IMG/VR virus record: IMGVR_UViG_3300028394_000351
Location: 1 to 21,576 of that record
DNA: 21,576 nt
DNA from: a virus
Strand: one strand, 5' to 3'
Below, piece after piece: positions 5,794 through 13,026 of this stretch (position 1 is the stretch's first letter; the number at the start of each line of letters is the position of its first letter). The notes under the pieces were generated by a model, which saw nothing but the letters and a program-made list of their open reading frames with translations, searched no databases and was not told the DNA's origin. The position numbers and the translations under genes are program-made.

Positions 5794-6510
5794 TCAACCG
5801 ATCCCGATGCGGCGGCCGAGTGCGTTAAGAGCCTCGGCCCTGCCCTTGCATCCGCAGTCCTTGACGCCAAGAGCCCTGCTCACACGCTCGGGCGTGATGC
5901 CGATGGCAGAGAGGCCCGCGGCCACCATGTCGCCCAAGCCGCGGCGGGCCGGTTCGTGATTCGCGAACCGCGAACGTAGCAGCTCGAGCAGCTCGTTCTT
6001 GGCGTCGGCCTCGGGCACGTCCTGGCGGTACATCTTGTCGAGGTGCAGGAAGTGCTGGCCGAGCACCTTGGCGTTGGCTCGCAGGGCCGGCTCGCACAGG
6101 TCGGTCGGCAGCCAGTCCGGGCAGCCACCGTCCCGCACGAACCGCTGCGGAACGATCGCCGTGGCGGGCTCGCCAACGTCCCGCATGATGGTCAACGCCG
6201 GCCACGGCTGACCTTGGTTGTTGCCCTGTGCCGCCACCAGGCGGCCGGGGTAATCGTCGACACACCACGGCCGCACCGGAATCATGTCTTCCTCAAGGAA
6301 CATTCGTACCGGGCCGTCGCAGTACCGGTCGAGGGTCATGCCTATCACCGGGCTGATGGCGGGCACCTCGAGCACGTCGCAGGAGCACTGCGGATCCGCC
6401 CCGGTGTAGAGAACGGTGGCCACGTGCGGAGTCGTGAGCGTGGCGGACACGGCCGAACACCACACGCGGGCGATCTCGGGGCGGCCTGCGGTAGCGGTCA
6501 GGATGTTCAT
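5794..6510 (-). CDS. glycosyltransferase-like protein with C-terminal CGC motif
   Basis: The 238-aa protein starts at an ATGA overlap with the preceding gene. The N-terminus (MNILTATAGRPEIARVWCSA) resembles the first strand and helix of GT-A glycosyltransferases. MFLEEDMIPVRPW (70-82) could be the acidic metal/nucleotide-binding loop, though not a clean DxD. Residues about 190-238 are a compact tail: GLGDMVAAGLSAIGITPE, then KDCGCKGRAEALNALGRRIG. A tail of this shape (GDxV...GI...CGCxxRxxxLN) is one I recall at the ends of unrelated phage proteins. It may be a zinc-knuckle or docking tag. The gene ends the tail-tip block, with many Cys (18, 42, 44, 64, 83, 130, 139, 219, 221). The GT assignment is tentative. 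Confidence 0.5.
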   Translation of the reverse strand: MNILTATAGRPEIARVWCSAVSATLTTPHVATVLYTGADPQCSCDVLEVPAISPVIGMTLDRYCDGPVRMFLEEDMIPVRPWCVDDYPGRLVAAQGNNQGQPWPALTIMRDVGEPATAIVPQRFVRDGGCPDWLPTDLCEPALRANAKVLGQHFLHLDKMYRQDVPEADAKNELLELLRSRFANHEPARRGLGDMVAAGLSAIGITPERVSRALGVKDCGCKGRAEALNALGRRIGIG

Positions 6511-6995
6511 GCGATGCTCACGCTCGGAGTGGTCACGCAGGGGATGCCGAACTGCTCTCCGAAGCACGTAAGCGTTACTGCTCCTGTCCGCGGGCAGTAC
6601 GTTCCATCAGCCTTGGCCGTGGACGCAAATGGAATGGCGGCCGTAAATCCATCTGAGGCCGCCTGTTGCGTCGCCGCGCAATAGGCACACACGCCCATGT
6701 CAAAAAACCACCCGCACGGAGTGCAGGAAATCTGAGCACTTACGATCAGATACGAGTCGTCAGGAAGGGTCTCCTGTGCAAAACCAAGAACACCCGGTAT
6801 TGGCACAGTGGCCGTGACTGTCATGCCGCAGAATGACACCGAGATTGAGACTTGAGTCGGGCACGAAGTCGCGCAGCACTTGCATGGCAACTTGCGGGCG
6901 TCGCCGCGCTCTTCCATGAACACTTTGAACGTGTAAGGGTCCGGCTTGTGCATGCGGACCTTGTTCGCGATCGTGCGAGCGACATAGTCAGGCAT
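6507..6995 (-). CDS. Cys-rich tail-tip hypothetical protein
   Basis: The 162-aa protein begins at the ATG at 6995, overlapping the previous stop by one base. An upstream in-frame start at 7031 is less likely. It has twelve Cys: 38, 40, 41, 45, 56, 91, 94, 103, 106, 134, 144 and 153. They form CKCCATSC, CTPC and CAYC clusters that suit zinc binding or disulfides. The rest is beta-rich (QVSISVSFCGMTVTATV, SYLIVSAQI). Position between tape measure and accessory genes suggests a virion tail-tip or host-interaction protein. I do not recognise a family. Disulfides would form only outside the reducing cytoplasm, so metal binding is equally possible. Confidence 0.7.
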   Translation of the reverse strand: MPDYVARTIANKVRMHKPDPYTFKVFMEERGDARKLPCKCCATSCPTQVSISVSFCGMTVTATVPIPGVLGFAQETLPDDSYLIVSAQISCTPCGWFFDMGVCAYCAATQQAASDGFTAAIPFASTAKADGTYCPRTGAVTLTCFGEQFGIPCVTTPSVSIA

Positions 6996-7510
6996 CACGA
7001 CGCCGTAGTGCAGGTGAACACGTCGTACCACGTCAGGCAGCCGTAGGAACCGTGCCCTAGAATCTGCGTCTTCTCAGCGGCGTATCCCGTCAGCGTCGTC
7101 CAGTCGATGCCGTCCATGGTGTGAGCGCAGGTGAAGCAGCTCCCGTGCATCTCAATCTCGACCGCCACATTGCTGCCAGCAGCCTTGGTGAACACTACAT
7201 GCCGTTCGCACGACTGATTGTCTGGCGTGGCCACCACCGGCGTGGTCCAGTTCATGACGCTGACAGTGTTGGTCGTGCCAGTCAGCGTGACCGTTTTGAA
7301 GGAGCCCGTCTGCCATGTTCCCGTGAACGTCGCGAGCCTGGCCGGGACGCGATAGATGTCGGGGCTGGAGTGTATGCCGTCCTCAACGCGGTCGCCCTGC
7401 TCTACCTGCCGCACCACCTTGGCGATTCGCTGAGCGGACTGCCTTGAAAACTTGACGAACTTCTGCCCGGCGTCCTGTCCGGGTCCATTGTCCGCGGCTT
7501 GGCCGGCCAT
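6995..7510 (-). CDS. tail-tip associated hypothetical protein, 171 aa
   Basis: The ATG at 7510 follows the upstream TGA by two bases. Residues about 15-45 (GQKFVKFSRQSAQRIAKVVR, then QVEQGDRVEDG) form an amphipathic basic helix. Residues 60-125 are Thr/Val-rich beta strands (LATFTGTWQTGSFKTVTLTG). The C-terminal part has five Cys: 101, 125, 128, 158 and 167. The protein resembles an oligomerisation helix followed by a beta-sandwich, as seen in phage fibre or tip proteins. That is inference from composition and position. It belongs to the same coupled run as its Cys-rich neighbour. Confidence 0.7.
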   Translation of the reverse strand: MAGQAADNGPGQDAGQKFVKFSRQSAQRIAKVVRQVEQGDRVEDGIHSSPDIYRVPARLATFTGTWQTGSFKTVTLTGTTNTVSVMNWTTPVVATPDNQSCERHVVFTKAAGSNVAVEIEMHGSCFTCAHTMDGIDWTTLTGYAAEKTQILGHGSYGCLTWYDVFTCTTAS

Positions 7511-7512
7511 GG

Positions 7513-7890
7513 TCAGCCCTCGACGATGGAGATGACCAGCTGCGTACCGGTGACATTGCTGATGGCGGCATAGTTCCCGGCCGCCAGGCGGCCGATGGCA
7601 GCTTCACCGCCACGAAGCGAGACCGTGGGCACCAACGTCCCGGCCGACAGCTGACCGAACGAGACGGCCGCAGTGCTGATCGTCGAAAGGTTGCGAGCGA
7701 AGAACAGGCCAACGCTCGACAGTGTGGCCGTGCTGATCGCCACTGTGCCGGCCGCATTGGTCCCAGGCGTGAGCGTATAGGTAGCAAGCCCGCTGGCATT
7801 ACAGCTGGCGGTAACGCCCGATGCCACGAGCGACTGCGACAAGGCTCCGCGATTGACGGCAGCGCTGATCGTGTACGTGATATCTGCCAT
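7513..7890 (-). CDS. hypothetical beta-rich tail protein, 125 aa
   Basis: The start has GGAGCAGAC directly before the ATG at 7890. The 125-aa sequence is dominated by Ala, Ser, Thr, Val and Gly with alternating strands, for example TYTLTPGTNAAGTVAISTAT and GTQLVISIVEG at the end. It contains one Cys and no charged clusters. This composition is typical of small virion surface or tail-tip beta-sandwich proteins. No named family is recognised. It lies 9 bp after the preceding tail gene and 2 bp before the next. Confidence 0.65.
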   Translation of the reverse strand: MADITYTISAAVNRGALSQSLVASGVTASCNASGLATYTLTPGTNAAGTVAISTATLSSVGLFFARNLSTISTAAVSFGQLSAGTLVPTVSLRGGEAAIGRLAAGNYAAISNVTGTQLVISIVEG

Positions 7891-7899
7891 GTCTGCTCC

Positions 7900-8763
7900 T
7901 TACGGTTGAGTTGGTTGCCCGAAGTAGTCGTTAAATGGCACTTCTCGCTGCACCCGTCGCTCAAGGATGTCGGGAGCACCAGACTTGATCGTGCCGTCTG
8001 TGTTCAGAGGTTGCGGGTTACTTGATGGCACCCGCTCGCTGGTGTCGGGATCGACGACGTACGCTCGCTTCTTCGTGCCGCCCTCTAGATAGTTCCAGCC
8101 GACGTTGGGCAGCTGCAGGTTCCACTTGTCGGGCCGATACTCCAGGCTCACCTCGACTTGCCAATACCGAATCTCGGCCTCATTGACAACCTCCACGGCC
8201 GGCTGACCAGAGATACCGCCGCACTTCCAGGTGCCTGGCGGGCCTCCCAGATAGGTGTCGCTGTTGATGCTGTTGGCCACGGCCTGGGCAAGCCCGTAGT
8301 CAAACGTGGCGCGGTTGCCGCTGATGCTGGCCTGCAGCGTTGAAATATCCGTGGTCGCCCCCTCAAAGAAATCGTTCGCAGAGTTTTGCAAGGGCTTGAG
8401 CGTGCCGCCGTCGTAGTAGTACAGAGCAGGCACGCTCAGACCACCGGTGGTCCACTTCCAGATGTCGGGCCGAGCCAAGGGGTTCTGGTCGGGGTTCTGC
8501 TGCTTGGGCAGCTCGTAGTCCCACGTCACCTCATAGTGCCAACGGGAGCCGCTGTAGTTGCTCACCGAAGCATTCATCGCCAAGCAGTAGAACGCCTCGG
8601 GGTGAGGGTTCAGGAACGAAACGCCAGGTGCGTTAACGATGTCGGTCTGCGGCGTGGTCGGGTCATTGACCTCGACCACCCACTTGCGCTGAAAGACAGG
8701 CGGCTCGCCGAACTTTCGGCTTGCCGAGACCGTGGCCAGCTCGGTGTATTTGACGATGCCCAT
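7900..8763 (-). CDS. putative distal tail / baseplate protein
   Basis: The 287-aa protein is encoded directly after the tape measure, sharing one base with its stop (TAATG). In siphoviruses this position holds the distal tail or tail-tip protein. The sequence is rich in aromatic residues and beta strands: WHYEVTWDYELPKQ, RYWQVEVSLEYRPDKWNLQL and GWNYLEGGTKKRAYVV. A C-terminal polar segment has ILERRVQREVPFNDYF. An N-terminal stretch (FGEPPVFQRKWVVEVNDP) suits a ring-forming beta domain. No catalytic motif is visible. The name rests mainly on gene order. Confidence 0.55.
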   Translation of the reverse strand: MGIVKYTELATVSASRKFGEPPVFQRKWVVEVNDPTTPQTDIVNAPGVSFLNPHPEAFYCLAMNASVSNYSGSRWHYEVTWDYELPKQQNPDQNPLARPDIWKWTTGGLSVPALYYYDGGTLKPLQNSANDFFEGATTDISTLQASISGNRATFDYGLAQAVANSINSDTYLGGPPGTWKCGGISGQPAVEVVNEAEIRYWQVEVSLEYRPDKWNLQLPNVGWNYLEGGTKKRAYVVDPDTSERVPSSNPQPLNTDGTIKSGAPDILERRVQREVPFNDYFGQPTQP

Positions 8764-10448
8764 TACGCCGCGGCCCCCAAGATGTCGACCTTCTCCTGCT
8801 GCAGAGCCCGCAACTCCTTGCGGATCTCCTCAAGCTTGGCATTAGCCTTGCGGTTCTCTTCGATCGCTGGATCTTCACGCCCAGTGGCCAAAGCGATGAA
8901 CTGGGCCATACCCTCACTGGAGCGGATGTCGTTCGCCTTCAGGGCCTCGTTGGACTTCCCGTTGAGGGCGGCCGACTTGCCGGCCTCAATCTCTGCAATC
9001 TGCCCTTGCTTGTCCACCATCTTCTCGTCAATGTCGGCCGCTTTCTTGGCTGCCTCGTCTTGACGTTTCTTCGCATCGGCTGCGTCTTTTTCAGCCTTGG
9101 CCTTGGCCGCCGCAGCCTCACGAGCAGCCTTCGCGTCGGCCTCTTTCTGTGCTCGCTCCCGCTCGCGTTCCGCTTTCGCCTCCGGATCGTTCATGCGATT
9201 GCGTGCGTTAGCAACAGCTCGACTCGCTGGGCCTTCGGCACCTTGGGCGGCGTTGCCGCCAAAGATGGCCCGGCCTGCTGCAGTGGCTGCGTTGGATGCA
9301 GCACCTTCCATCTCCCTTGAGTTCTGGTCGGCCTGCTCCTTGGCATTCGCCGCCAAGTCCTTGCCGAACTGCTCAAGGTCGCTCGACACCCACGAGCCAA
9401 TGCCTTCCAAGAACTTGCCCAAGCCCATGGCCAGCACGTTGCCGGAGATTTGGAACAAGTTAAACCCTGCCCGCAGCGTCTCGGCCACGGCCGTGAACAC
9501 GTTGCCCGCAAACTCAAACACGGCTCCTACTTCCGACAGAGTCACCCCAAACCCGTCAAACGATGCCATGGCATTGTCAAAGATTCCGGCGAAGTAGTCG
9601 GCCACGTCCAGCAGGGCGTTTGAAATCGTGTCGGCAATCGTGCCGTTCTGTCCGCCGATGTTGTTCCACTCTTCGACGAACGCCAAGAAATCATTGGCAA
9701 GAGACTCGACAACCGGCGCGAGGTTGCCGACGACCTGGCCGACGATGCCTTCAAAGGTTGCCTTCACCATGTCTAAGGCGTCGTTCATTGAGCCGATAGC
9801 CTCGACTTGATCCGCACCGACAACGGCACCGAGCCGACGCATCCGCTCTTCTACCTCGGCCAGGTTCTGGTTCATCAAGGGAAGAAGCTCGACGCCTGAC
9901 TTGCCGAACAAGGACACGGCAGCCGCAGCCCGCTCGGCCGGCGTCGACAGCGCGGAGATTGCCTGCTGGATGGCTCGGAACTGCTCCTCTGGCGACATGG
10001 CCTGCAGCTGCTCAAAGTCCAGGCCAAGCTTGGTGAACGCTTCGGTGTTGCCGCTTTCGGCGGCCTGCCCGATCACGGTCGTTAGTTTTTGCAGCGCCGC
10101 CGCGCCGTTCTCCACGCCAGCCAGACTGGCTGCCATGTCGAAGACTTGCAGAGATTCCACGCCAATTCCAATGCGATCGGATAAATCGTTCATGGCGTCA
10201 ACAGATGACGCCACGGAAGATGCGTAGTTAAAAGCCGTGCTCGCAGCGGACGTGAACGCATTCGCTGCCATTCCGACACCCTTGGCCACCACTGAGCCAA
10301 TGGCAAGAGTTTTTAAAGCGCCGACGTCGCGAGAAACCTTTTTTGCAGCGTCGCCAATTTTGTCCAATTGCTTAACGGCTTCGTTAACGCCGCCAGCCAT
10401 CTTGGCGGCGTTAGCCGACAGCGTAAAACCGATACCGATCGTGGCCAT
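8763..10448 (-). CDS. tail tape measure protein
   Basis: The 561-aa protein sets tail length and occupies the tail lumen before DNA ejection. It is the longest tail gene and follows the frameshifted chaperone by 3 bp, which is the diagnostic order. The N-terminus (GFTLSANAAKMAGGVNEAVK) and the Ala/Gly-rich helices of residues 40-130 are typical. A hydrophobic middle (about 230-350) may be membrane-active. Residues about 425-490 are an almost pure Ala/Glu/Lys/Arg coiled coil, and a second charged helix ends the protein (ENRKANAKLEEIRKELRALQ). At about 1.5 angstrom per residue this would correspond to a short tail of roughly 80-90 nm. That figure is a rule-of-thumb inference. Confidence 0.88.
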   Translation of the reverse strand: MATIGIGFTLSANAAKMAGGVNEAVKQLDKIGDAAKKVSRDVGALKTLAIGSVVAKGVGMAANAFTSAASTAFNYASSVASSVDAMNDLSDRIGIGVESLQVFDMAASLAGVENGAAALQKLTTVIGQAAESGNTEAFTKLGLDFEQLQAMSPEEQFRAIQQAISALSTPAERAAAAVSLFGKSGVELLPLMNQNLAEVEERMRRLGAVVGADQVEAIGSMNDALDMVKATFEGIVGQVVGNLAPVVESLANDFLAFVEEWNNIGGQNGTIADTISNALLDVADYFAGIFDNAMASFDGFGVTLSEVGAVFEFAGNVFTAVAETLRAGFNLFQISGNVLAMGLGKFLEGIGSWVSSDLEQFGKDLAANAKEQADQNSREMEGAASNAATAAGRAIFGGNAAQGAEGPASRAVANARNRMNDPEAKAERERERAQKEADAKAAREAAAAKAKAEKDAADAKKRQDEAAKKAADIDEKMVDKQGQIAEIEAGKSAALNGKSNEALKANDIRSSEGMAQFIALATGREDPAIEENRKANAKLEEIRKELRALQQEKVDILGAAA

Positions 10449-10451
10449 GCG

Positions 10452-10748
10452 TCACCGACTGAGTTTGCTGAGTTCCGCTGCAATCTGTTCTGGCGTCATT
10501 GGCGGTTTGGCAATCGGCATGAAATCGTCTTCCCTCGGCGGCCTGCCTCGTCCGCAATATGGGGCCAATGTTGCGGCCACGATTCGTGCTGTCTGTCGCC
10601 ACTCGCCGCCCAAAGGATTAACGTACCGATGAAATGCCAACCATCTCCGATACTCAGTAACGTCCATGCGTTGCCCGAGCTCCCGCACCGTCATGCCCAG
10701 GTGACCGGCCAGCAGCAGCGGGAACGCATCCAGCGGCCGGTCAATCAG
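10452..10748 (-). CDS. tail assembly chaperone, frameshift-only C-terminal part (gpT-like)
   Basis: This segment is entered by -1 frameshifting at 10748-10754 and continues the upstream chaperone frame. It reads LIDRPLDAFPLLLAGHLGMT, then VRELGQRMDVTEYRRWLAFH and NPLGGEWRQ, and ends PPMTPEQIAAELSKLSR. The block LAGHLGMTVREL....YRRWLAF is what I expect of gpT-type chaperone extensions, which recruit tail tube subunits and the tape measure. An ATG at 10694 exists, but a separate start there would cut off conserved residues encoded upstream. The full product would be about 208 aa (110 plus 98). It ends 3 bp before the tape measure gene. Confidence 0.82.
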   Translation of the reverse strand: MIDRPLDAFPLLLAGHLGMTVRELGQRMDVTEYRRWLAFHRYVNPLGGEWRQTARIVAATLAPYCGRGRPPREDDFMPIAKPPMTPEQIAAELSKLSR

Positions 10749-10754
10749 TTTTTT
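10703..10754 (-). promoter_or_regulatory. programmed -1 ribosomal frameshift signal
   Basis: On the minus strand the heptamer A AAA AAC (10754-10748) is in the correct phase with the upstream frame (GGA AAA AAC TGA). A 5-nt spacer is followed by an 8-bp perfect inverted repeat, GACCGGCC (10742-10735) and GGCCGGTC (10710-10703), around a 24-nt loop. Slipping back one base reads CTG ATT GAC and continues to the stop at 10452. This is a textbook slippery-site-plus-stem arrangement. Confidence 0.88.
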
Positions 10755-11077
10755 CCAATCTCCTCGATGTCTTTCTCGTCAAGCTCGTTGTGCTTCTGAG
10801 CGATTTTGAACAACCGAGCCCCGACAGTGCCGCTGATTCTCTTGAGCTGGTCGCTCGTGAAGATCTCGACGCCACGATCGTCCACAAGGCACTTGGCCAG
10901 GTAGCGGGTGCGGTAGTCGTCCACGCCCTCACCCTTGGCTCTCAGGCACGCCAGCTCCCACGCCTGCAAGTCACCAAGGGGCAACGCCCGGATGAACACG
11001 TCACGCTTCCATTCAGGGACGTGAACTCGCACGCTCGCGTCGCTGTCCACCGCCAGGATCTCGTCGGCTAGTCCCAC
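10745..11077 (-). CDS. tail assembly chaperone, short form (gpG-like)
   Basis: The 110-aa protein starts at a GTG (11077) with AGGAG about 8 nt upstream, one base after the preceding stop. It is mostly helical with charged segments: EWKRDVFIRALPLGDLQAWE, then CLRAKGEGVDDYRTRYLAKC, ending ELDEKDIEEIGKN. Length, position between tail tube and tape measure, and the slippery sequence at its last codons identify it as the siphovirus tail assembly chaperone. Its 3' end carries A AAA AAC immediately before the TGA. The short form should be the abundant product, and a minority of ribosomes would make the long form. Confidence 0.85.
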   Translation of the reverse strand: MGLADEILAVDSDASVRVHVPEWKRDVFIRALPLGDLQAWELACLRAKGEGVDDYRTRYLAKCLVDDRGVEIFTSDQLKRISGTVGARLFKIAQKHNELDEKDIEEIGKN

Positions 11078-11078
11078 G

Positions 11079-11432
11079 TCACGCTCCTACCTTGAACGAC
11101 ACGGAGTACAGCTGCAGCTCGCCCACGCTTGCCGACCATCCGAGGTTCTGAAAAATGGCCTTGGAAAACGAGAACGAGATGCCAGTGCCAGTGATAGATA
11201 ACGCAGCCGTCAAGCCGACGTTGGTGCTGGACATCGCGGCCGACCCGCGAAGAGTGCACGAGATGCTGCCGAGATCGACGTCGGCAGGCGAGAACGACTT
11301 AATGCGAGACGCTTGCGTGCGGGGCGTGACTTCGACGGCATCAGACGAGATGCCATCGACGCTGACGCTCACGAGCTCGCCGAGCGTTACGCCATTCCAG
11401 GTGACGGTCGTGCCCTGCGTTACGTTTGCCAC
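11079..11432 (-). CDS. tail tube-like protein 2
   Basis: The 117-aa protein starts at a GTG (11432) with GGGAGG 6 nt before it. The sequence is beta-rich: TVTWNGVTLGELVSVSVDG, then DVDLGSISCTLRG, and ends SVGELQLYSVSFKVGA. It shares a general layout with the gene just upstream: GxT......VSV, then a LxxxxISCxxxG strand, and a C-terminal GEL...S.xFKV. Both lie where the major tail protein belongs, before the chaperone. It may be a tail tube subunit or an Ig-like tube decoration. The length is at the short end for a tube protein. Confidence 0.65.
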   Translation of the reverse strand: MANVTQGTTVTWNGVTLGELVSVSVDGISSDAVEVTPRTQASRIKSFSPADVDLGSISCTLRGSAAMSSTNVGLTAALSITGTGISFSFSKAIFQNLGWSASVGELQLYSVSFKVGA

Positions 11433-11447
11433 GACGGCCTCCCGTCG

Positions 11448-11774
11448 TTAGCTCTTGACCTTGAAAGTCAGGGACTGCTTGACCAGCTCGCCCACAGAGT
11501 AGGCCACGCTCGAAGACGAGACCGTGGCGGTGTACGTCGCGGCGGCGAACGACAGCACGCCAGATGCGCCAATCGCCACCGCCGTCACGCCGTACGCCTC
11601 GCAGCTGATCTCATTGTCGATAAGCGCCGGCGACTGATAGGTGCGATTGGCACCGCTGGCCAATCCGAGGTGCGAGTTGTCGAGCAGGTCTCCGCCCGGC
11701 GTCACGGTGACGCTGGTGACGGTGTACGTCGAGCCCGCGAAAACGAAGTTACTGCCCTGCGAATCTGCGGCCAT
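11448..11774 (-). CDS. tail tube-like protein 1
   Basis: The 108-aa protein starts at the ATG at 11774 with AGGAGA 8 nt upstream. The start is preceded by a 77-bp gap containing a hairpin. The sequence (FAGSTYTVTSVTVTPGGDLL, DNEISCEAYGVTAVAIGASG, VGELVKQSLTFKVKS) is beta-rich and similar in outline to the next gene. A strong ribosome binding site and dedicated leader suggest high expression, as expected of the main tube protein. Which of the two forms the tube, or whether both do, is not decidable from sequence alone. Confidence 0.65.
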   Translation of the reverse strand: MAADSQGSNFVFAGSTYTVTSVTVTPGGDLLDNSHLGLASGANRTYQSPALIDNEISCEAYGVTAVAIGASGVLSFAAATYTATVSSSSVAYSVGELVKQSLTFKVKS

Positions 11775-11796
11775 TTGGCATATCTCCTAGTGACTC

Positions 11797-11814
11797 GTGG
11801 GCTTTAAGCCCCAC
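11797..11814 (-). other. hairpin in the leader of tail tube-like gene 1
   Basis: GTGGG (11797-11801) pairs with CCCAC (11810-11814), with a few inner pairs possible around a one-base bulge. No T-tract follows on the minus strand, so it is not an obvious terminator. It lies 23 nt before the start codon at 11774 and could stabilise or process the tail tube mRNA. Confidence 0.35.
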
Positions 11815-11851
11815 TTAAAACTTATGGGCGAAAAGGGCAATCCTTGCAGAG

Positions 11852-12604
11852 TCAATACTTGCCGTCTTCCAAGTCTTTCTTTGCTTTCTGGACACCAATC
11901 TGCAGCTGAGCGAGCAGCACGCTCTGCATCGTGGATTTGCTGGAATCAAACGCTTTTTGGAGCGGATGGTAAGCCGGCATGGCACCAAGCCCACGGCGAG
12001 GATCAACAGACGCCAAGAACGCCAAGGGGTATGGCGGCTGTGTTCCAGACTTGGTGCTTTGGAACGGGCCGCTTGTGTTGTACGAACTCATGACAACTTT
12101 CTTGTTGGGATCCACGGCCTCCTTGGATCTGAGCACCAGTGTCTGTCGAAACCCGTTCACGGAAGCGCGACTAGACTTGACTTTCTTGCTTTTGCCGGGG
12201 AACCGGCGCTTGGTGCCAAACTCAACCAGGTGCGAGTGAAACGCTCGGTCGTTTCCGACTTTAATCTTGCCGCCGGGCACCTTCTTTGAATCGCCTGTGC
12301 CACTTCTGCGATATCCCACAACTGCAACCGGCACCATCATGTTCATCCGATTGCGGGTGTAGACCTTGGTTTTCATGGCAACGGCGCGGGCTAAGTTGCC
12401 GGTCTTTTTGCCAAGTCTTCCCACCTGACGCTCAAGGGCAGACTTGCCCCAGTATGCAGCTTTCTTGACGGCCATAAGGCCGTATCGCCGCATGATCTTG
12501 TCGGGAAACGTCCGCAGCTCGTCCTGCAACTTCTTGATCTCGTCAGACGCCAACGAGGCGCGGACCTCTGCGTGACCGGCAACGCCAAGCGCCGTCTCAA
12601 TCAT
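11852..12604 (-). CDS. HK97 gp10-family tail completion / neck protein (long variant)
   Basis: The 250-aa protein shares one base with the upstream stop (TAATG). The family signature is visible: helix IKKLQDELRTFPDKIMRRYG, HSHLVEFGTKRRFPGK with the typical HxxEFGT, and HPLQKAFDSSKSTMQ near the C-terminus. Family members are usually about 110-160 residues. This one is longer because of basic inserted loops (SKKVPGGKIKVG, KSKKVKSSRASVNG) and a segment about 165-215. It normally helps join head and tail. In most phages this family precedes the tail terminator gene, while here it follows it. Confidence 0.75.
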   Translation of the reverse strand: MIETALGVAGHAEVRASLASDEIKKLQDELRTFPDKIMRRYGLMAVKKAAYWGKSALERQVGRLGKKTGNLARAVAMKTKVYTRNRMNMMVPVAVVGYRRSGTGDSKKVPGGKIKVGNDRAFHSHLVEFGTKRRFPGKSKKVKSSRASVNGFRQTLVLRSKEAVDPNKKVVMSSYNTSGPFQSTKSGTQPPYPLAFLASVDPRRGLGAMPAYHPLQKAFDSSKSTMQSVLLAQLQIGVQKAKKDLEDGKY

Positions 12605-13026
12605 TACGTTGCCTCATTGATGCGGAACTCGTACGTCTGCTGCACGTTGTAGTAGGGCAGCATCTGGTCATCGGCCGGCATGTCCACGCCATCGGCTTCG
12701 GTCTGCAGCGTGGTCCGCTGAATCGTCACGCCGGCTGTGGTCCCCGTCCACCCGTCCACCGCCAGGCGGACAGCTCGAGCGATCGACTTCACCGACGTGT
12801 AGGACGTCCCGTAGGTAGTCAGCTGCATCGTCACCACGGGATTGCCGACGTTGCCCGCGAGCGACTGCGGACGCTCCACGGCCGTACGCTGAAACACCAC
12901 CAGCGGTAACGGCGTCCCCGTGGGGGCAATCAGCGGAAATACCCGCTGCCCGATGAGCGACGAGACGGCCGTCTGGCTCGTCAGGCGCTGGTACAAAAAC
13001 GCTTCGGGTGCTTCGGGCAGGCTCAT
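12604..13026 (-). CDS. tail terminator, DUF3168-like
   Basis: The 140-aa protein begins at an ATGA overlap with the head closure gene. The sequence fits the DUF3168/tail terminator family: EAFLYQRLTSQTAVSSLIGQ, RVFPLIAPTGTPLPLVVFQR, then a beta strand VVTMQLTTYGTSYTSVKSIA and ARAVRLAVDGW. The role is to cap the growing tail tube and bind the head connector. Length and gene position agree with the family. Confidence 0.8.
   Translation of the reverse strand: MSLPEAPEAFLYQRLTSQTAVSSLIGQRVFPLIAPTGTPLPLVVFQRTAVERPQSLAGNVGNPVVTMQLTTYGTSYTSVKSIARAVRLAVDGWTGTTAGVTIQRTTLQTEADGVDMPADDQMLPYYNVQQTYEFRINEAT

Noticed and set aside
5760-5870. Extension of the HExxH protein upstream of 5759
   Set aside because: It overlaps the previous gene. 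AAAGGA before 5759 marks the better start.
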